This document shows, piece by piece, positions 23,879-34,517 of a DNA stretch of 64,000 bases. Every line of letters begins with the position of its first letter. The stretch's first letter is position 1. This DNA is from Oreohelix idahoensis. Its lineage: Eukaryota > Mollusca > Gastropoda > Stylommatophora > Oreohelicidae. The stretch spans positions 62,001 through 126,000 of the forward strand of contig JAMPIV010006391.1 in NCBI GenBank assembly GCA_024509875.1. Reading direction: 5' to 3'. The position numbers and the translations under genes were made by a program. The notes beneath the pieces were generated by a model. The model searched no databases. It worked only from the letters and a program-made list of their open reading frames with translations, and was not told the DNA's origin.

Positions 23879-25310
23879 ACACCAGCACTCAAACACATAA
23901 AAGTCTAATCTCAAACTATAAATCTATTCACACCCAGAACAAAATGTCGCATGTTGTCAACATTTAGGATATAACTCAACTGAAATCTTTACGCATAAAT
24001 CCTAAATGAATCCTACCACCCAAGATATGCTTCATCCAGGGCACAAGTTTATGACACCCACACAAAAACTACTGTGATAGATATCCTAGGGACAATACCA
24101 GTAAATGACTGTAGTAAAATACAATTGTTAGGGCATCTTGTGTAAGACAAATCCAAGTCAGCCAGGAGTGTGTATATAATCTCAAAGTGGAAGAGGCAAG
24201 CAATAGAGCAATGTCCAGGAGAAGTGCATGACAGATATCTTACATGAACACAGCATGACGGCACACCCAATTGCAGTGCTTACATTGGATAGAAAGCCAG
24301 ATCATAACACCACCTGACTAGTTGATATAAAAAGACTAAACAAAAAAGTACCATCATGTGAAACCTTCAAGAAAATGATGGAGAGGAAAGTGTGGAGGAG
24401 AATTCTGTTCTTATTCTTTGATCCACTGTCACTGAGCGTCAGCTCTTGGTGAAGGAGAATTCTGTATAGATGCTGACAGAAACTGAAAAGACATAGAATG
24501 AACTGGACTAGTTTGTGCAAGGTAGGTCTCAAGGAGGGAAAATTCCTTATTACTTATGCTCCAGAAGTTGCATAGAGGAAAGAAAAAATTTAATGTTAGC
24601 TTGTTCATGTGAAAACAAGTGCTAGTTAGTTTAGTCTTTCTTTCTTTATGGAACATTGCTTTCAACATCATGGGTTTAATTAGTTGCATGCATTGAAGGC
24701 CATATTTGTTGTTGTTGTCATGTGATATGAAAGTCTATATAAAATAAATTAAACATAGGAAATTAGATTATACATGTAAATGTGTTTGAAAGGTAAATAG
24801 TTATATGAAAGGAGGTCAGATACATGAAAGATTAGCATACAGCGGTCGCTCAAACACATGAGAACCTAATCTCAAACTATAAATTGATTCACACCCAGAA
24901 TCAAATAGCTCTTGTATTCAAAATCAAGAAACTAACTCACTGATCTCTTACTCATAAATCATTAACAAATCCTACCGATGAAGGTATACTCCATTAAGAG
25001 CACATGTTCACCACACCCACACAAAATCTACCATGACAGATATCAGAGGTTGGTCATGAGTTGGTTGTCAGCAGCCAGTCAGGTCTGTTGTAAGAGTAAA
25101 GCAGAGACCTATGCGTTCTCCAGTAGTGGTTAGGAGCATGTATTGAAGGGCAGGGTCTATTTTTTGTTTGTTGTCATGTGAAAGTGTACATAAAATAGAT
25201 TAAACATGTGGAAGTATATGATATATGTAAATGTTTATTGTACATATGAAAGGCAAGTAGGTATATGAAAAGAGATCAGATGCATGAAAGTAGATTAGCT
25301 GTTTATGTAT
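23879..25310. repeat. Local direct duplication (about 210 bp and about 170 bp blocks)
   Basis: A block with CTAATCTCAAACTATAAAT and CACACCCAGAA occurs at 23,879-24,085 and again at 24,843-25,048. A second block (TTGTTGTCATGTGA...AAAATAGATTAAACAT type) occurs at about 24,700-24,842 and 25,160-25,310. The order shows tandem duplication of several hundred bp followed by divergence. No coding function recognised. Confidence 0.65.
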
Positions 25311-25435
25311 GAAATTACAATAAATATCTAAAAGTGGATTGGATGTAGCAAAGTTGGCTACATTTAAAAAGTAAATACTTGTGTGTGGGCTAATGTCTGC
25401 TGTTGCTTTAAGTTTATTTATCTCTATTTTTGTAG

Positions 25436-25476
25436 CTGACATGAACATACCTGCAGGATCCAGATGTCACAACATG
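25436..25476 (+). CDS. Lrrk: LRRK-like gene, exon 1 of window: 41-bp microexon (ankyrin linker)
   Basis: Preceded by a pyrimidine-rich acceptor (TCTCTATTTTTGTAG) and followed by the donor GTAAGA. Read with one base from an upstream exon it gives [A]DMNIPAGSRCHNM, the loop of an ankyrin repeat. It joins in phase 0 to exon 2, which starts SPLHASI, so together they form a canonical ankyrin hairpin. Nothing but the phase fit and the ankyrin consensus supports it, but both are good. The exon that should supply the preceding G was not found. Confidence 0.65.
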
Positions 25477-25949
25477 GTAAGATATGTTTTTGTATGCCAA
25501 CACATTAATACACAGTGTGACTCACCTGTGTAACATCTGCCAGCTTTTACAGACACAGCTGTTTTGATGATGTACACTCACACAACATTTGTTTTTATGT
25601 TCTTTTATAAAATGTATCACTGATTAAATTAATTGAAGTGTGGTTCACAAGGAAAACACTTTGCATTAGTGACACACAATGAGAAAGTTAAAAAGAGGAA
25701 CATGATCAGTTCTGGCAAAAATAAAATAGACAAGCATAATTCATTGGTCTAGATTTGGAAAAGATGGTGTAGAAAATAGGTGACAGCAGGAAGGATTGAG
25801 GACTAAAGAAGCACAAGAAGACAGATAAAATTTGGTGTGGTATGACAAGTAAACCTATTTGCCCTTTGACATCTTATTCATCACTAGTGAACATGCTTCA
25901 ACAATAAATATCTGAAGTCCTGAAGTCTAATATTCAGGGATTTCTGGTT

Positions 25950-26690
25950 CTTCTGTCCCATGACCATAATCAGATGCAAGAATAAATTGAAAATACTTGA
26001 TGAGAGGTCACAGCTGGTGGGTCTCAAAATATACAGGGAGAAAACAAAGCTAATAAGAATAAGTGCAGGAAACGAAATTGCACTTGAAGAAACACCCCTT
26101 TTGGTTGTAGATTCATACATGTATCACACAACAACATAAACAGAGTTGGAGGGTCAGATAGTGATAGAATAAGAATAAAGAAGGCTAGAGGATCTTTCAT
26201 TGCATTGGGAAATGTTTGGAGATCAAGAGAAATAGAGTCCAACCTACAATTCAGAATCTTCAACTCAAATGTCAAGTCACTTCTTCTGTATGGCTTTGAA
26301 CCATGGAGATTTACAAAAAAACAACTGCCGAAAAATCTACACTTTCATTAATGTATGCTTGTATAAGATAGAAAGATTGAAGTGGTATGATGAGATCATT
26401 AATGTGGAACTAATGACAAGAACCTGACATGTACCATTGGAACAAGAGATGAGAAGAAGGTGCTGGTGATGGATAGAATGCACGCTGAGGAAACCTGTTG
26501 ATAGCATTACTAGGCATTCCTTGTTCTGGAACACCCAAGGTAAAAGAGGTAGAAGGAGACCAATGAACACACGGAGAAGAGAACTGGAGACAGACATGAA
26601 AGGGATGAGGGACACAGAAAGACCTTGAGCTGACAGCACGGAACAGTTAGACTTGGCATGAGTTTGTCGGAGCTAAAGGGTGATAAAATA
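25950..26690 (+). mobile_element. LINE family A, longer 3' copy inside LRRK intron
   Basis: Decayed RT C-terminal region in several frames: QLVGLKIYREKTKLI near 26,020, LLLYGFEPWRFTKK near 26,285, a DSITRHSLFWNTQGKR block near 26,510, and the family tail near 26,650. Shows the family has a standard pol ORF. Confidence 0.7.
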
Positions 26691-26880
26691 TATATACATA
26701 TATATCTATATATTCCATGTTTTTTATCTTTGAATATGTTCTTTGAATTTTCCTTAAACAAAACAATTCCTTTTGTTACCTTAAAACTGTTGAGTATTAT
26801 TGTGTGTAAGCTAGCAACTTGTTGTGCCTGTGACCTTCATTCCTGATTACTGCTTGAAAACTTATGTTTCTCTATTCCAG

Positions 26881-27046
26881 TCTCCGCTACATGCTTCCAT
26901 TTTGGACAGCAGGCTTGATGCCCTGGCTCTTCTCCTGGGTAGTGGAGCTGACTTAACACAAAGAGATGAGTCTGGCAAGACACCCCTGGCCTTGGCCCAT
27001 GATATGAAGAACAGAGGGGCAGTAGCCATTATTGAGAAGGAACTAG
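26881..27046 (+). CDS. Lrrk: LRRK-like gene, exon 2: ankyrin repeat
   Basis: Acceptor CTCTATTCCAG and donor GTGAAT; 166 bp, entering in phase 0 and leaving one base. It encodes SPLHASILDSRLDALALLLG, then GADLTQRDESGKTPLALA, a complete ankyrin repeat plus the start of the next. Ankyrin repeats are protein-interaction modules at the N-terminus of LRRK proteins. The last base (G) combines with AA of exon 3 to continue ELCEACAEG. Confidence 0.85.
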
Positions 27047-27130
27047 GTGAATGTTCTAAGTACTTATAGACTACGTTTTAGTGACCCAGGGGGGCTCTGA
27101 AGAGACAAGGAAAGAATATGACAACAGATG

Positions 27131-27205
27131 CATGATGAGGTTGCCAGCCTCATGCACAACCTCATAATAGTCGCGGTGTACAACATGCCAGAGTGTACAG
27201 TTAAT
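27131..27205 (+). repeat. Dispersed repeat fragment (hairpin block)
   Basis: Short relative of the repeats at 4,008 and 5,186, with GATGAGGTTGCCAGCCTCAT. Confidence 0.5.
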
Positions 27206-27230
27206 TACTGAAAGGTCAAATGTGTTTTTG

Positions 27231-27493
27231 GAGCCGCGGTAACACAGTGGTTAGTGCACTGACTTCCTAGCTTGGTGGTCCATGGTTCGATCCCCAATTG
27301 AGATGTGATTTTTTTAGACCACAAACGGCTCCAGGGTCTACCCAGCGTAAAAAATTGGGTGCCAGAGCAACTCTGGGAAGGTTAAGGCGGCCGGCGTGAT
27401 GCTGACCACATCACCTCTAGTGTTCTGATGGTCAAGAAAATATGGGCCTAACACCATATTCCAAATATGCCTCAATGGGCGTGTAACGGGATC
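27231..27493 (+). mobile_element. tRNA-derived SINE, copy 1
   Basis: 263 bp, flanked by a 14-bp target duplication CAAATGTGTTTTTG / CAAATGTCTTTTTG (27,217-27,230 and 27,494-27,507; one mismatch). The 5' end is tRNA-like: an A-box region TAACACAGTGGTTAGTGCAC and a B box GGTTCGATCCC, with spacing like a tRNA. The tRNA-unrelated body contains GGCCGGCGTGATGCTGACCA. Such elements are transcribed by RNA polymerase III and mobilised by a LINE. Confidence 0.88.
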
Positions 27494-27617
27494 CAAATGT
27501 CTTTTTGTGGCATCTGTATATTTTTTTTTTAAATTCATAAATTATAAACAGTAAAGGTCACTTGTAGATGTGAAGGTTTATTTTACCTAGATATATTTAC
27601 AAAGTATAGGTCTATAT

Positions 27618-27905
27618 CACCTGTGTGTTACAGGGGCCCAAAAGGGGAGCAAAGAATGGCAACACTGTTCCCTACCAAGCATGTCATAGCAAGCAAATAA
27701 GGAGGGTTGGGTATGGGGCTGGTTACCCCATCCTGTAAAAATATGTTAAACCACAAAAACTTCAACAAACATGGACAAATAAAACTCAGCAGGGGAAGGT
27801 CCTCTCGCCGGAAGGCCTATGATGCAACACAGAGAAAGCCGAAAGGAGTCTGTGTTACTGTCTGTGACAGGAGGACGTGGCTTGTGTTTGTTGAAAGCCT
27901 ATGCT
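27618..27905 (+). mobile_element. LINE family A short copy with conserved 5' block
   Basis: The 5' block (GGGGCCCAAAAGGGGAGCAA, AGCATGTCATAGCAAGC) is joined to a family A tail (TTTGTTGAAAGCCTATGCTC) with almost no coding between. Same design as the copy at 7,770. Confidence 0.65.
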
Positions 27906-28045
27906 CACATTTTTGGTAACGGGCAGTTTGGGCTACTTTTTTGAATGCGATTCAGGCGACATCTCAAAACCAAATAGAAAAAGAATCCGGTTTCCAAAGC
28001 AAATCTGTCCCTGAGGATTTCGGATGGAAGGATACAATCCTAGAG

Positions 28046-30221
28046 CAGTGCTTTTTAACCAGGGGGCATGCACCACCTGGCGGTGCAAGATCTACCTTCA
28101 GGGTGCGAGACATGCCAGTTATTTTAGAAGACGAATTATCGTTAACATTTGTCACGAAGTGGATTTAAGTTTAGAGTGCGTCTGAGTGTATAGACAAGAC
28201 CCTAGTATGAGAAAGACTGAAAAACAATAGATTTAAATGACAATGATTGTGAAAAGTTGAAACTATTGGCTCCAAGGATTGAGAACCGAGATTGACTCTC
28301 CCATCTATCTCCCTTACTTCCTAACACACCTGTCTATTCCCGCTCCAGCAACTACATAATATTTATGCTCCAAAAAGTCAGCTCCCCCACACAACTCCCT
28401 TCTCTTTTCTCTACCAGATTCCAAAGTAAACATCACCCAGGTAATACCCTCTCTAGTAATCACCTTGCAGACCGGCTGACCTAAATCCTATGGTTCTGCA
28501 TGACTAGCTACGAGTCACAACAATTTTTCACTGAGGACCTACCTGTCCAAAAATACTTTGGGCTACTTCTACTGCACTGATCAACACCAAAATAAAATTA
28601 GACCTCTCTAGGAATCATTAAATTCCTGTTCCGTAAAATTAATCATATCCCAAAATGTAATAAACAATTATTCCTTTATCAGAAATAAAATTCATCTCTC
28701 GTCTTCTGATTACACAGTACAACAATGCACAATAAATAACGTATACCATTTTACGCTAGCATATACATCCTGCCAAAAGTTTTACCCAAAACCAGGTTAT
28801 CAATTAAAACCCCGTAGTTACAAACACGTGCTCCCACATTCTCACAAAGTTACATCACTCCTCATCCATCTGAATATCGTCCTGAATTAATATTCATTAA
28901 ATAACAGCACCCACGTGCTTACAATTCCACAACTCCACTCCCGTAACTTATCAGAATTAAACTCTCAATGAAATACAATACACGCGCTCCCGAATATTCT
29001 GTAAATTTACATAAATCAGAGATGCGGGTTTCTCCACACATCTTCTTTGAAATAATACAAGCACGCCCTTAATATCTCAACTCTTAGTCCCTCCTAGATA
29101 CTGCTATTCCTTCTAGAAAGAATTATATGGACCTCTTACATTCAATACTTTCTCTAAGAACATAATTGATGGCCCTACACGTTAAGATTAGCTTTAAAAT
29201 TAACTTCCCAAAGAAAACTTACTGATCGGGCTAGGGCTCTATTAAGATCAAATAAAAGTACCACGCTAATAACTTATGGCTTACCCAATTCAAATTTCCT
29301 ACTTAACGAGCAATCAAAAATTGACTGGTCACACAGCTGGCAATTTTTCATCAGAGAGAGCGGGCTATGAATCTACGTGAGTATATATAATCAAAACCCC
29401 CACGCTGCTCTCGCTGACGTCATTGCGTGCCTTTGTTCTAAGCCCAATGATCGCGCTGCATTTCAATACAGTTTGACCTCGGCCAATCAAAATTTTAAAC
29501 AACTCTGACTCATACTGTTACTGCTCACCAGTATTACGTACATGGGTAAAGGTCACTACCCCCATCCCTCCATTTATACAAAGAATGTACTGGAGTATCG
29601 AATGATCTCCTAACCATCGGGAAATAATGCTCAGCCCTTAATAAACAAAAATGACCGCAATTATTTAAATCCCGAAAATACGTTTATTAGCATGCAATCG
29701 CTTCAAAGAGAAGAAACCTGGTGCAAAACTGCACTAACCTAACCGTCATCCCTATAGAAAAAACTGCAATCTATTCCCTACAAAACAAGACTAAACTCCA
29801 CTACTATTCATAGAGAGGAAACATTGTGCAGATTAGATAAAACTCCACCGTAATCCCTCCTTCTGAAAAAACGAAAATAATAGAAGCAGAAGAAACATGG
29901 GGTGGATTACAAGTAATCCCTCCTAGAAGTAGTGTAAATAATGCAAGGAGAAGAGACATGGGGCCTTTTGAAAAAACAAATTACAGTACAGTATCACAAC
30001 ATTATATAATATGCAGAACTCCAATATATTTGAACGAAATAGAACATTGACAACGTGAATTCAATACCGAATCTTAGTTAAATTTTGTAAATAACATTTT
30101 CTCAAACTATACTTGTATCTGTTTTTCTCATTTTTGGCATATTTTGTGAGCTAGAAGATAATGGCATGCGAAGTCTCTTAAAATGATGTAAAGAGGATCT
30201 CTGAAAGGTTAAGGAACACTG
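28046..30221. mobile_element. Non-autonomous hAT-like transposon, 2.2 kb, no transposase
   Basis: Left end CAGTGCTTTTTAACC is matched by the inverted right end GGTTAAGGAACACTG (TIR of about 15 bp with 2 mismatches). The flanks TCCTAGAG (28,038-28,045) and ACCTAGAG (30,222-30,229) form an 8-bp target duplication with one mismatch, the hallmark of hAT elements. The interior is C/A-rich, lacks long ORFs and shows no dimerisation-domain motif; it may contain another, unrecognised insertion. Confidence 0.75.
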
Positions 30222-30589
30222 ACCTAGAGGATACATGGTCATAGTGCACATAACTGATCTTGTGATAATTGTAGAAAACTAAATAATATGAATGTCTGTC
30301 TTACAGATGGACAAGAACAGTATAGTAGATAATTTCAAATGCTTACACAATTGACATATAATACTTGGGCTGTTTCAGAGAAAACAAAGATTCTTTTGGA
30401 TGGCTTGTCTACAGGTAAGGATACACACATCATGATTAGTATCATCACCATCATAGTCATCCTTGTACATTTGCTGGTCAAGATGATGTTTCTGGAACAG
30501 TGAGTATTTGATCACTCGGTGTAACACATCTGCTTCCAGCAGTTGCTTTTGTTTTCTACTAGAAGATTAAGAATATATCAGTACTAAGT

Positions 30590-30830
30590 ATTACAACATG
30601 CCCTTATTGTTGAAATTCTTCTTAAAGTACCATACCTGGTGGAATAGGTGATCATGTTTCTCCACAACTTCCTGTCTCTAGATGCATTTATCAGATCTGT
30701 TTTTGACTTCTTTCCATTCTCTGATGTCAGACTGTCCAGTATCTCCTCTCTGTTGTCCTCAGTCTCTTTTTCCTTCAATCTTTCATGTTGTCACAACATA
30801 TTCCAGCTTCTTTCTCATAACATGCCCAAA
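30590..30830 (-). mobile_element. LINE family B 3' tail
   Basis: On the minus strand an open frame includes EILDSLTSENGKKSKTDLI and DRKLWRNMITYSTRYGT, the C-terminus of the same LINE family that carries the nested insertions at 48.5-60.1 kb. Confidence 0.65.
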
Positions 30831-31435
30831 GTAAGTGGGCTGTTGTTCATATTGGACTAGAACATTTTACAGTTGAATTTGTACATGGAAGCATGTCTGG
30901 AGTCATCCTTTATATGACCACCAGCTAAGCACAATGCTACAATATACATATGTGGAAGTGAACCTCTGTTTGTGAGGCTAATTACACCCTCATTTATTGT
31001 GCATGAACATTTAGTGTTTGAACAGACCCTTATACCATGAGACATCAGCACAAAATGGTAGCACACTTGACAATTGACTTCAGGTGAAAGGATGTCCTGA
31101 TTTCTGCTCCTTCAAGGCTGGAAAAAGTGAAAATTAGTTGAGACCAGATTCAGATTGTATGTTGGATGTTCCAACAGTTCCCAACGGAAATTTTACAGCA
31201 CGTTTTGGGTTTGCTATGCCATATGTGGTCGGGCATTGTTGAAGATGAGAACCACTTCGATGAGGATTGTTTTTCATTACATTCTGCCTGCCATATTAAA
31301 AAGCATGGCACCCTTTGGAAGTCTGTTGCCTTGACGTCTAAATGTTGCAGCACACATCCATGAGCTGTCAGTATTTTCCATGCCCACAATAAGAGTATAA
31401 TTGCTTCCACTTCTGAGTGAGATTAGTTTTCCACG
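30831..31435. other. Intronic DNA, no feature recognised
   Basis: No repeat, exon or RNA could be supported. On the minus strand a short frame near 31,150-31,410 resembles nothing I recognise. Confidence 0.35.
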
Positions 31436-31559
31436 CTGATTGCCATGTTAAGCTGATTGCCGTGTTAAGCTGATTGCAGCGTTAAGCTGATTGCCGTGTT
31501 AAGCTGATTGCTGTGTTAAGCTGATTGCAGCGTTAAGCTGATTGCCGTGTTAAGCTGAT
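31436..31559. repeat. 17-bp tandem repeat, about 7 units
   Basis: Unit CTGATTGCCGTGTTAAG with variants (ccatg, cagcg, ctgtg) in a short array. Confidence 0.95.
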
Positions 31560-32374
31560 GCAGCTCAGCTCCACTACGTATGTGACTTGAAAGACGTGAC
31601 CATGAACTTATGTATATATCAACAATATTTGTTTCAAGTGAGTTTGGCTTCTTGAATAATAGTGCTTGTGAGTTGTTTTTCATTCAGATAAACCCTTGTA
31701 TTTTGTTTTGATTCATGACAAGGAATGGCTTCTCGTCCATAAGCCATTTTCCAACATGCAGGACTGTCAGAATTATTGTGGAAGCACAAAAAACCTATTA
31801 AAAAACAAAAACAAAAACAGACTGTACAAAGGATCATCAGCCATAGACAAGATCTTTATTTGTAACTAACCCTCCAGTTAATCAGCCATAAACAAGATTT
31901 GTCTTTGTATATAACAATCAGTTAATCATTCTTTACATATTCATTTAACCAAAGAAAAGGTCTCTCTATGTGTACATTCCCTCTTACTCATTTTCTGCTT
32001 CCCTCTAAGTAAGTACTTCTTTCATGTATGTCTTAACTCTCTCTTCCACATGTGTAGCATGTAATATGTTATTTTTACCCTGTCTCCTCTTTGCTTGAGA
32101 AAACAGATTCTTCTAATCAGCTTCTCAGCAGTTATGACACATAGACAACATTAATGGTCACACTTTTTTCTGTTAAAACTTTCTCAGTAACATAGCATTT
32201 ATTTCTTTAATTAGATAGCATGATTGGTCTCTCCAAGGTGAAGCTCATATTTTAAGAACAATTTAGCTCACATATCATGATGAGAATAAAATACAAGAAA
32301 ATTGAACAGTGACAAATTCATGGCAAGTACGTTTTAGCAAAACAACATTAATGATATTCTGTTTTCCTATTCAG

Positions 32375-32495
32375 AACTGTGTGAGGCTTGTGCTGAAGGA
32401 AAACTTGCAGATGTGAAGAAAGCTCTTAGCAAAAGTGGACCATACAGGAAGCATGTCATCAACATGGCCACCAAGGGACTTTCGCCTCTTGGCAT
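32375..32495 (+). CDS. Lrrk: LRRK-like gene, exon 3: ankyrin region
   Basis: Acceptor TTTTCCTATTCAG, donor GTGAGT; 121 bp. Entering phase 1 it reads [E]LCEACAEGKLADVKKALS and then VINMATKGLSPLG, leaving AT, which exon 4 completes to isoleucine. This is the second helix of one ankyrin repeat and the TPLH-like start of the next. A SINE is inserted 10 bp into the following intron (32,506). Confidence 0.85.
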
Positions 32496-32505
32496 GTGAG
32501 TACAG

Positions 32506-32772
32506 TAGGGATCCTGTTACACGCCCCTTGAGGCATATTGGGAATATGGTGTTAGGTCCATATTTTCTTGACCATCGGCACACTAGGGGTGATGTGGTCA
32601 GCATCACGCCGGCCACCTTAACCTTCCCAGAGTTGCTCTGGTACCCGATTCATGAGGCTGGGTCGACCCCGGGGCCGTTTGCGGTCTAAAAAAAGCCCAC
32701 ATCAGCTGGGAATCGAACCATGGACCACTGAGCTAGGAAGCCAGTGCACTAACCACTGTGCTACCACGGCTC
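32506..32772 (-). mobile_element. tRNA-derived SINE, copy 2, ten bases after a splice donor
   Basis: Minus-strand copy of the SINE at 27,231, 267 bp. It carries the complementary B box (GGGAATCGAACCATG in + orientation) and A-box region (GTGCACTAACCACTGTGCTA). It is flanked by a perfect 9-bp target duplication TGAGTACAG (32,497-32,505 and 32,773-32,781), which copies the T of the GT donor onward. The retained left copy leaves the donor intact. Confidence 0.9.
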
Positions 32773-33710
32773 TGAGTACAGGAGGCTGTTAACAAAGTGA
32801 ATTTTATTGTTAAACATTTAATAATATTATACTGCTACTACATTCCTTAGCTGTGATTTTATCTTATGTTCCACGGGGAACGATAAAAACAAAGATGCAT
32901 GATGATGATAATGAATGAATCTCTGTCTCAGTGATGTTGTCTCTGCAAGCTGCCTCAGCTGCATGATGTGCAAAGGTTCTTGCCTTGACATGTGGTACAC
33001 ACATTGAATCCATTTTTATTGTGATGCCAACTACTGATTATCAGCTGAGGCATTTCCTTTAATGTTTGCATTCAAAACTTATTTCAGAATGATCTAAAAA
33101 AATGAAAGGCATTTAAGGCATTTTGCTAACAAGATCAAGAAAACAAAATATACATATTCTGAAGATCTGAGAAAATGAGGAGGATAGCTGAAATTCTTCC
33201 TGGAAGGGAATATTTAAAGCAGAAGTTAAAAAAAAAAAAAAAAAAGACAAGAAGAAGTATAGTTCAGTAGTGTAAGTTAGTGAACAGAAATAAACAACAA
33301 ACATAATTATAGAAGGGCTTGAAGAAAGAAGAGTAAAACCTCTTGGAAGTCAACTTTAGAATTTGAGAGGAATGACAAACTAGCTTTATTTTCAAATGAT
33401 TGAGAATTGTGCAAGCAGGCCCGTCTGACATTCTGCCATTCCTTTCTCTCATCTTCAATACTGAATCCATTTATTGTCACATGCATTTTAAATATTAATA
33501 TAAAAAATGCAACATTATAGCTGTACAGTAACAATATGCTCACATTTAAAGCAAGATGGGGATGAGTAGAAGCCTACATTAAGTGCAGCCTTATTTATTT
33601 GTGGTAAATTAATGTTCTCTTATAGGTATGGAACATGTAAGATTTCTGACTGTGAATTCTGTTGCCATCTGTTTTGGTCGCTGTGAGTTTTCACATCATA
33701 CTGAGTTTTG

Positions 33711-33866
33711 TAAAGCACAACCAATCAATAGTTAACTGCTTATAAAGCACAACCAATCAATAGCTAACTGCTTATAAAGCACAACCAATCAATAGTTAAC
33801 TGCTTATAAAGCACAACCAATCAATAGCTAACTGCTTATAAAGAACAGCCAATCAATAGCTGTCTG
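33711..33866. repeat. 32-bp tandem repeat, about 5 units
   Basis: Units of TAAAGCACAACCAATCAATA plus AGTTAACTGCT-type sequence; the last unit is diverged. It lies about 80 bp upstream of exon 4. Confidence 0.92.
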
Positions 33867-33948
33867 CATTACAATGCTTAATAATCAAGAACTGGCTATT
33901 TTCGTAGCAGTGAAGATGTTTTTAATTGTGCAAAATTTAAATTCACAG

Positions 33949-34042
33949 AGCAGCAAAGTGTGACCATGCTGAAATTCTGAGCTTTTTGCTAGCAGAAGGA
34001 GCCTCATGTACCAGCCAGAGGGATACGGGGCTTACTCTCTTC
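33949..34042 (+). CDS. Lrrk: LRRK-like gene, exon 4: ankyrin repeat (3' boundary uncertain)
   Basis: Acceptor TTTAAATTCACAG at 33,948. Completing the split codon it reads [I]AAKCDHAEILSFLLAEGAS, the body of the ankyrin repeat begun in exon 3. The open frame continues as CTSQRDTGLTLF to a TGA at 34,043, where a 27-bp minisatellite begins. No good donor exists before the stop. The only usable GT is at 34,008 (CAT|GTACCA), giving a 59-bp exon that ends in phase 1. That phase fits an exon 5 starting at 37,997 rather than 37,987. The 5' part is secure; the 3' end is not. Confidence 0.7.
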
Positions 34043-34250
34043 TGAAAAATTGTTTCATGCATCTTCTTACTGAAAATTATTTCATGCATCTTCTTACTGA
34101 AAATTGTTTCATGCATCTTCTTACTGACAATTGTTTCATGCATTTTCTTACTGAAAATTGTATCATTCATCCTTATACTGAAAATTGTTTCATTAATGCT
34201 CATACCGAAAATTGTTTCATTAATCCTCATACTGAAAATTGTTTCATTAA
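34043..34250. repeat. 27-bp minisatellite, left part
   Basis: About 8 units of ACTGAAAATTGTTTCATGCA plus TCTTCTT, with a second unit type ending TTCATCCTCAT. It starts immediately at the end of exon 4's open frame and is the left part of an array cut in two by the piggyBac at 34,251-37,274. Because 27 is a multiple of three it yields artefactual open frames on both strands. Confidence 0.95.
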
Positions 34251-34517
34251 CTCTTAGTATCCGGCAAGCCACTTCACGGGGCTCGGTTTTGGTACCAAAT
34301 ATACGGCAAGCCAGTTCACGGGGCTTTTTACATGAAGTCTCTATCGGCAAAGAGTTAATGAAATATTGTCGATGTTTTATCCAATCCAACATTTATAGTC
34401 ACTTCCTGTATCAGTCTGTTTACAAATATTAGCGTGGTTTTCGTTTTGATGAGTTATTAAGTTCGATTTTTAGTGTTTTGTTCGGGTTTGATCGTAAACA
34501 AATTTGTTCTAACGAAA

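Noticed and set aside
27231..27310. tRNA gene at the SINE 5' end
   Set aside because: The tRNA-like part continues into a conserved unrelated body with target duplications, so it is a SINE.
30340..30420. Possible LRRK exon between TTTCAG (30,376) and GTAAGG (30,416)
   Set aside because: The flanking sequence resembles LINE pol debris, the phases of exons 2 and 3 already join without it, and the peptide has no ankyrin character.
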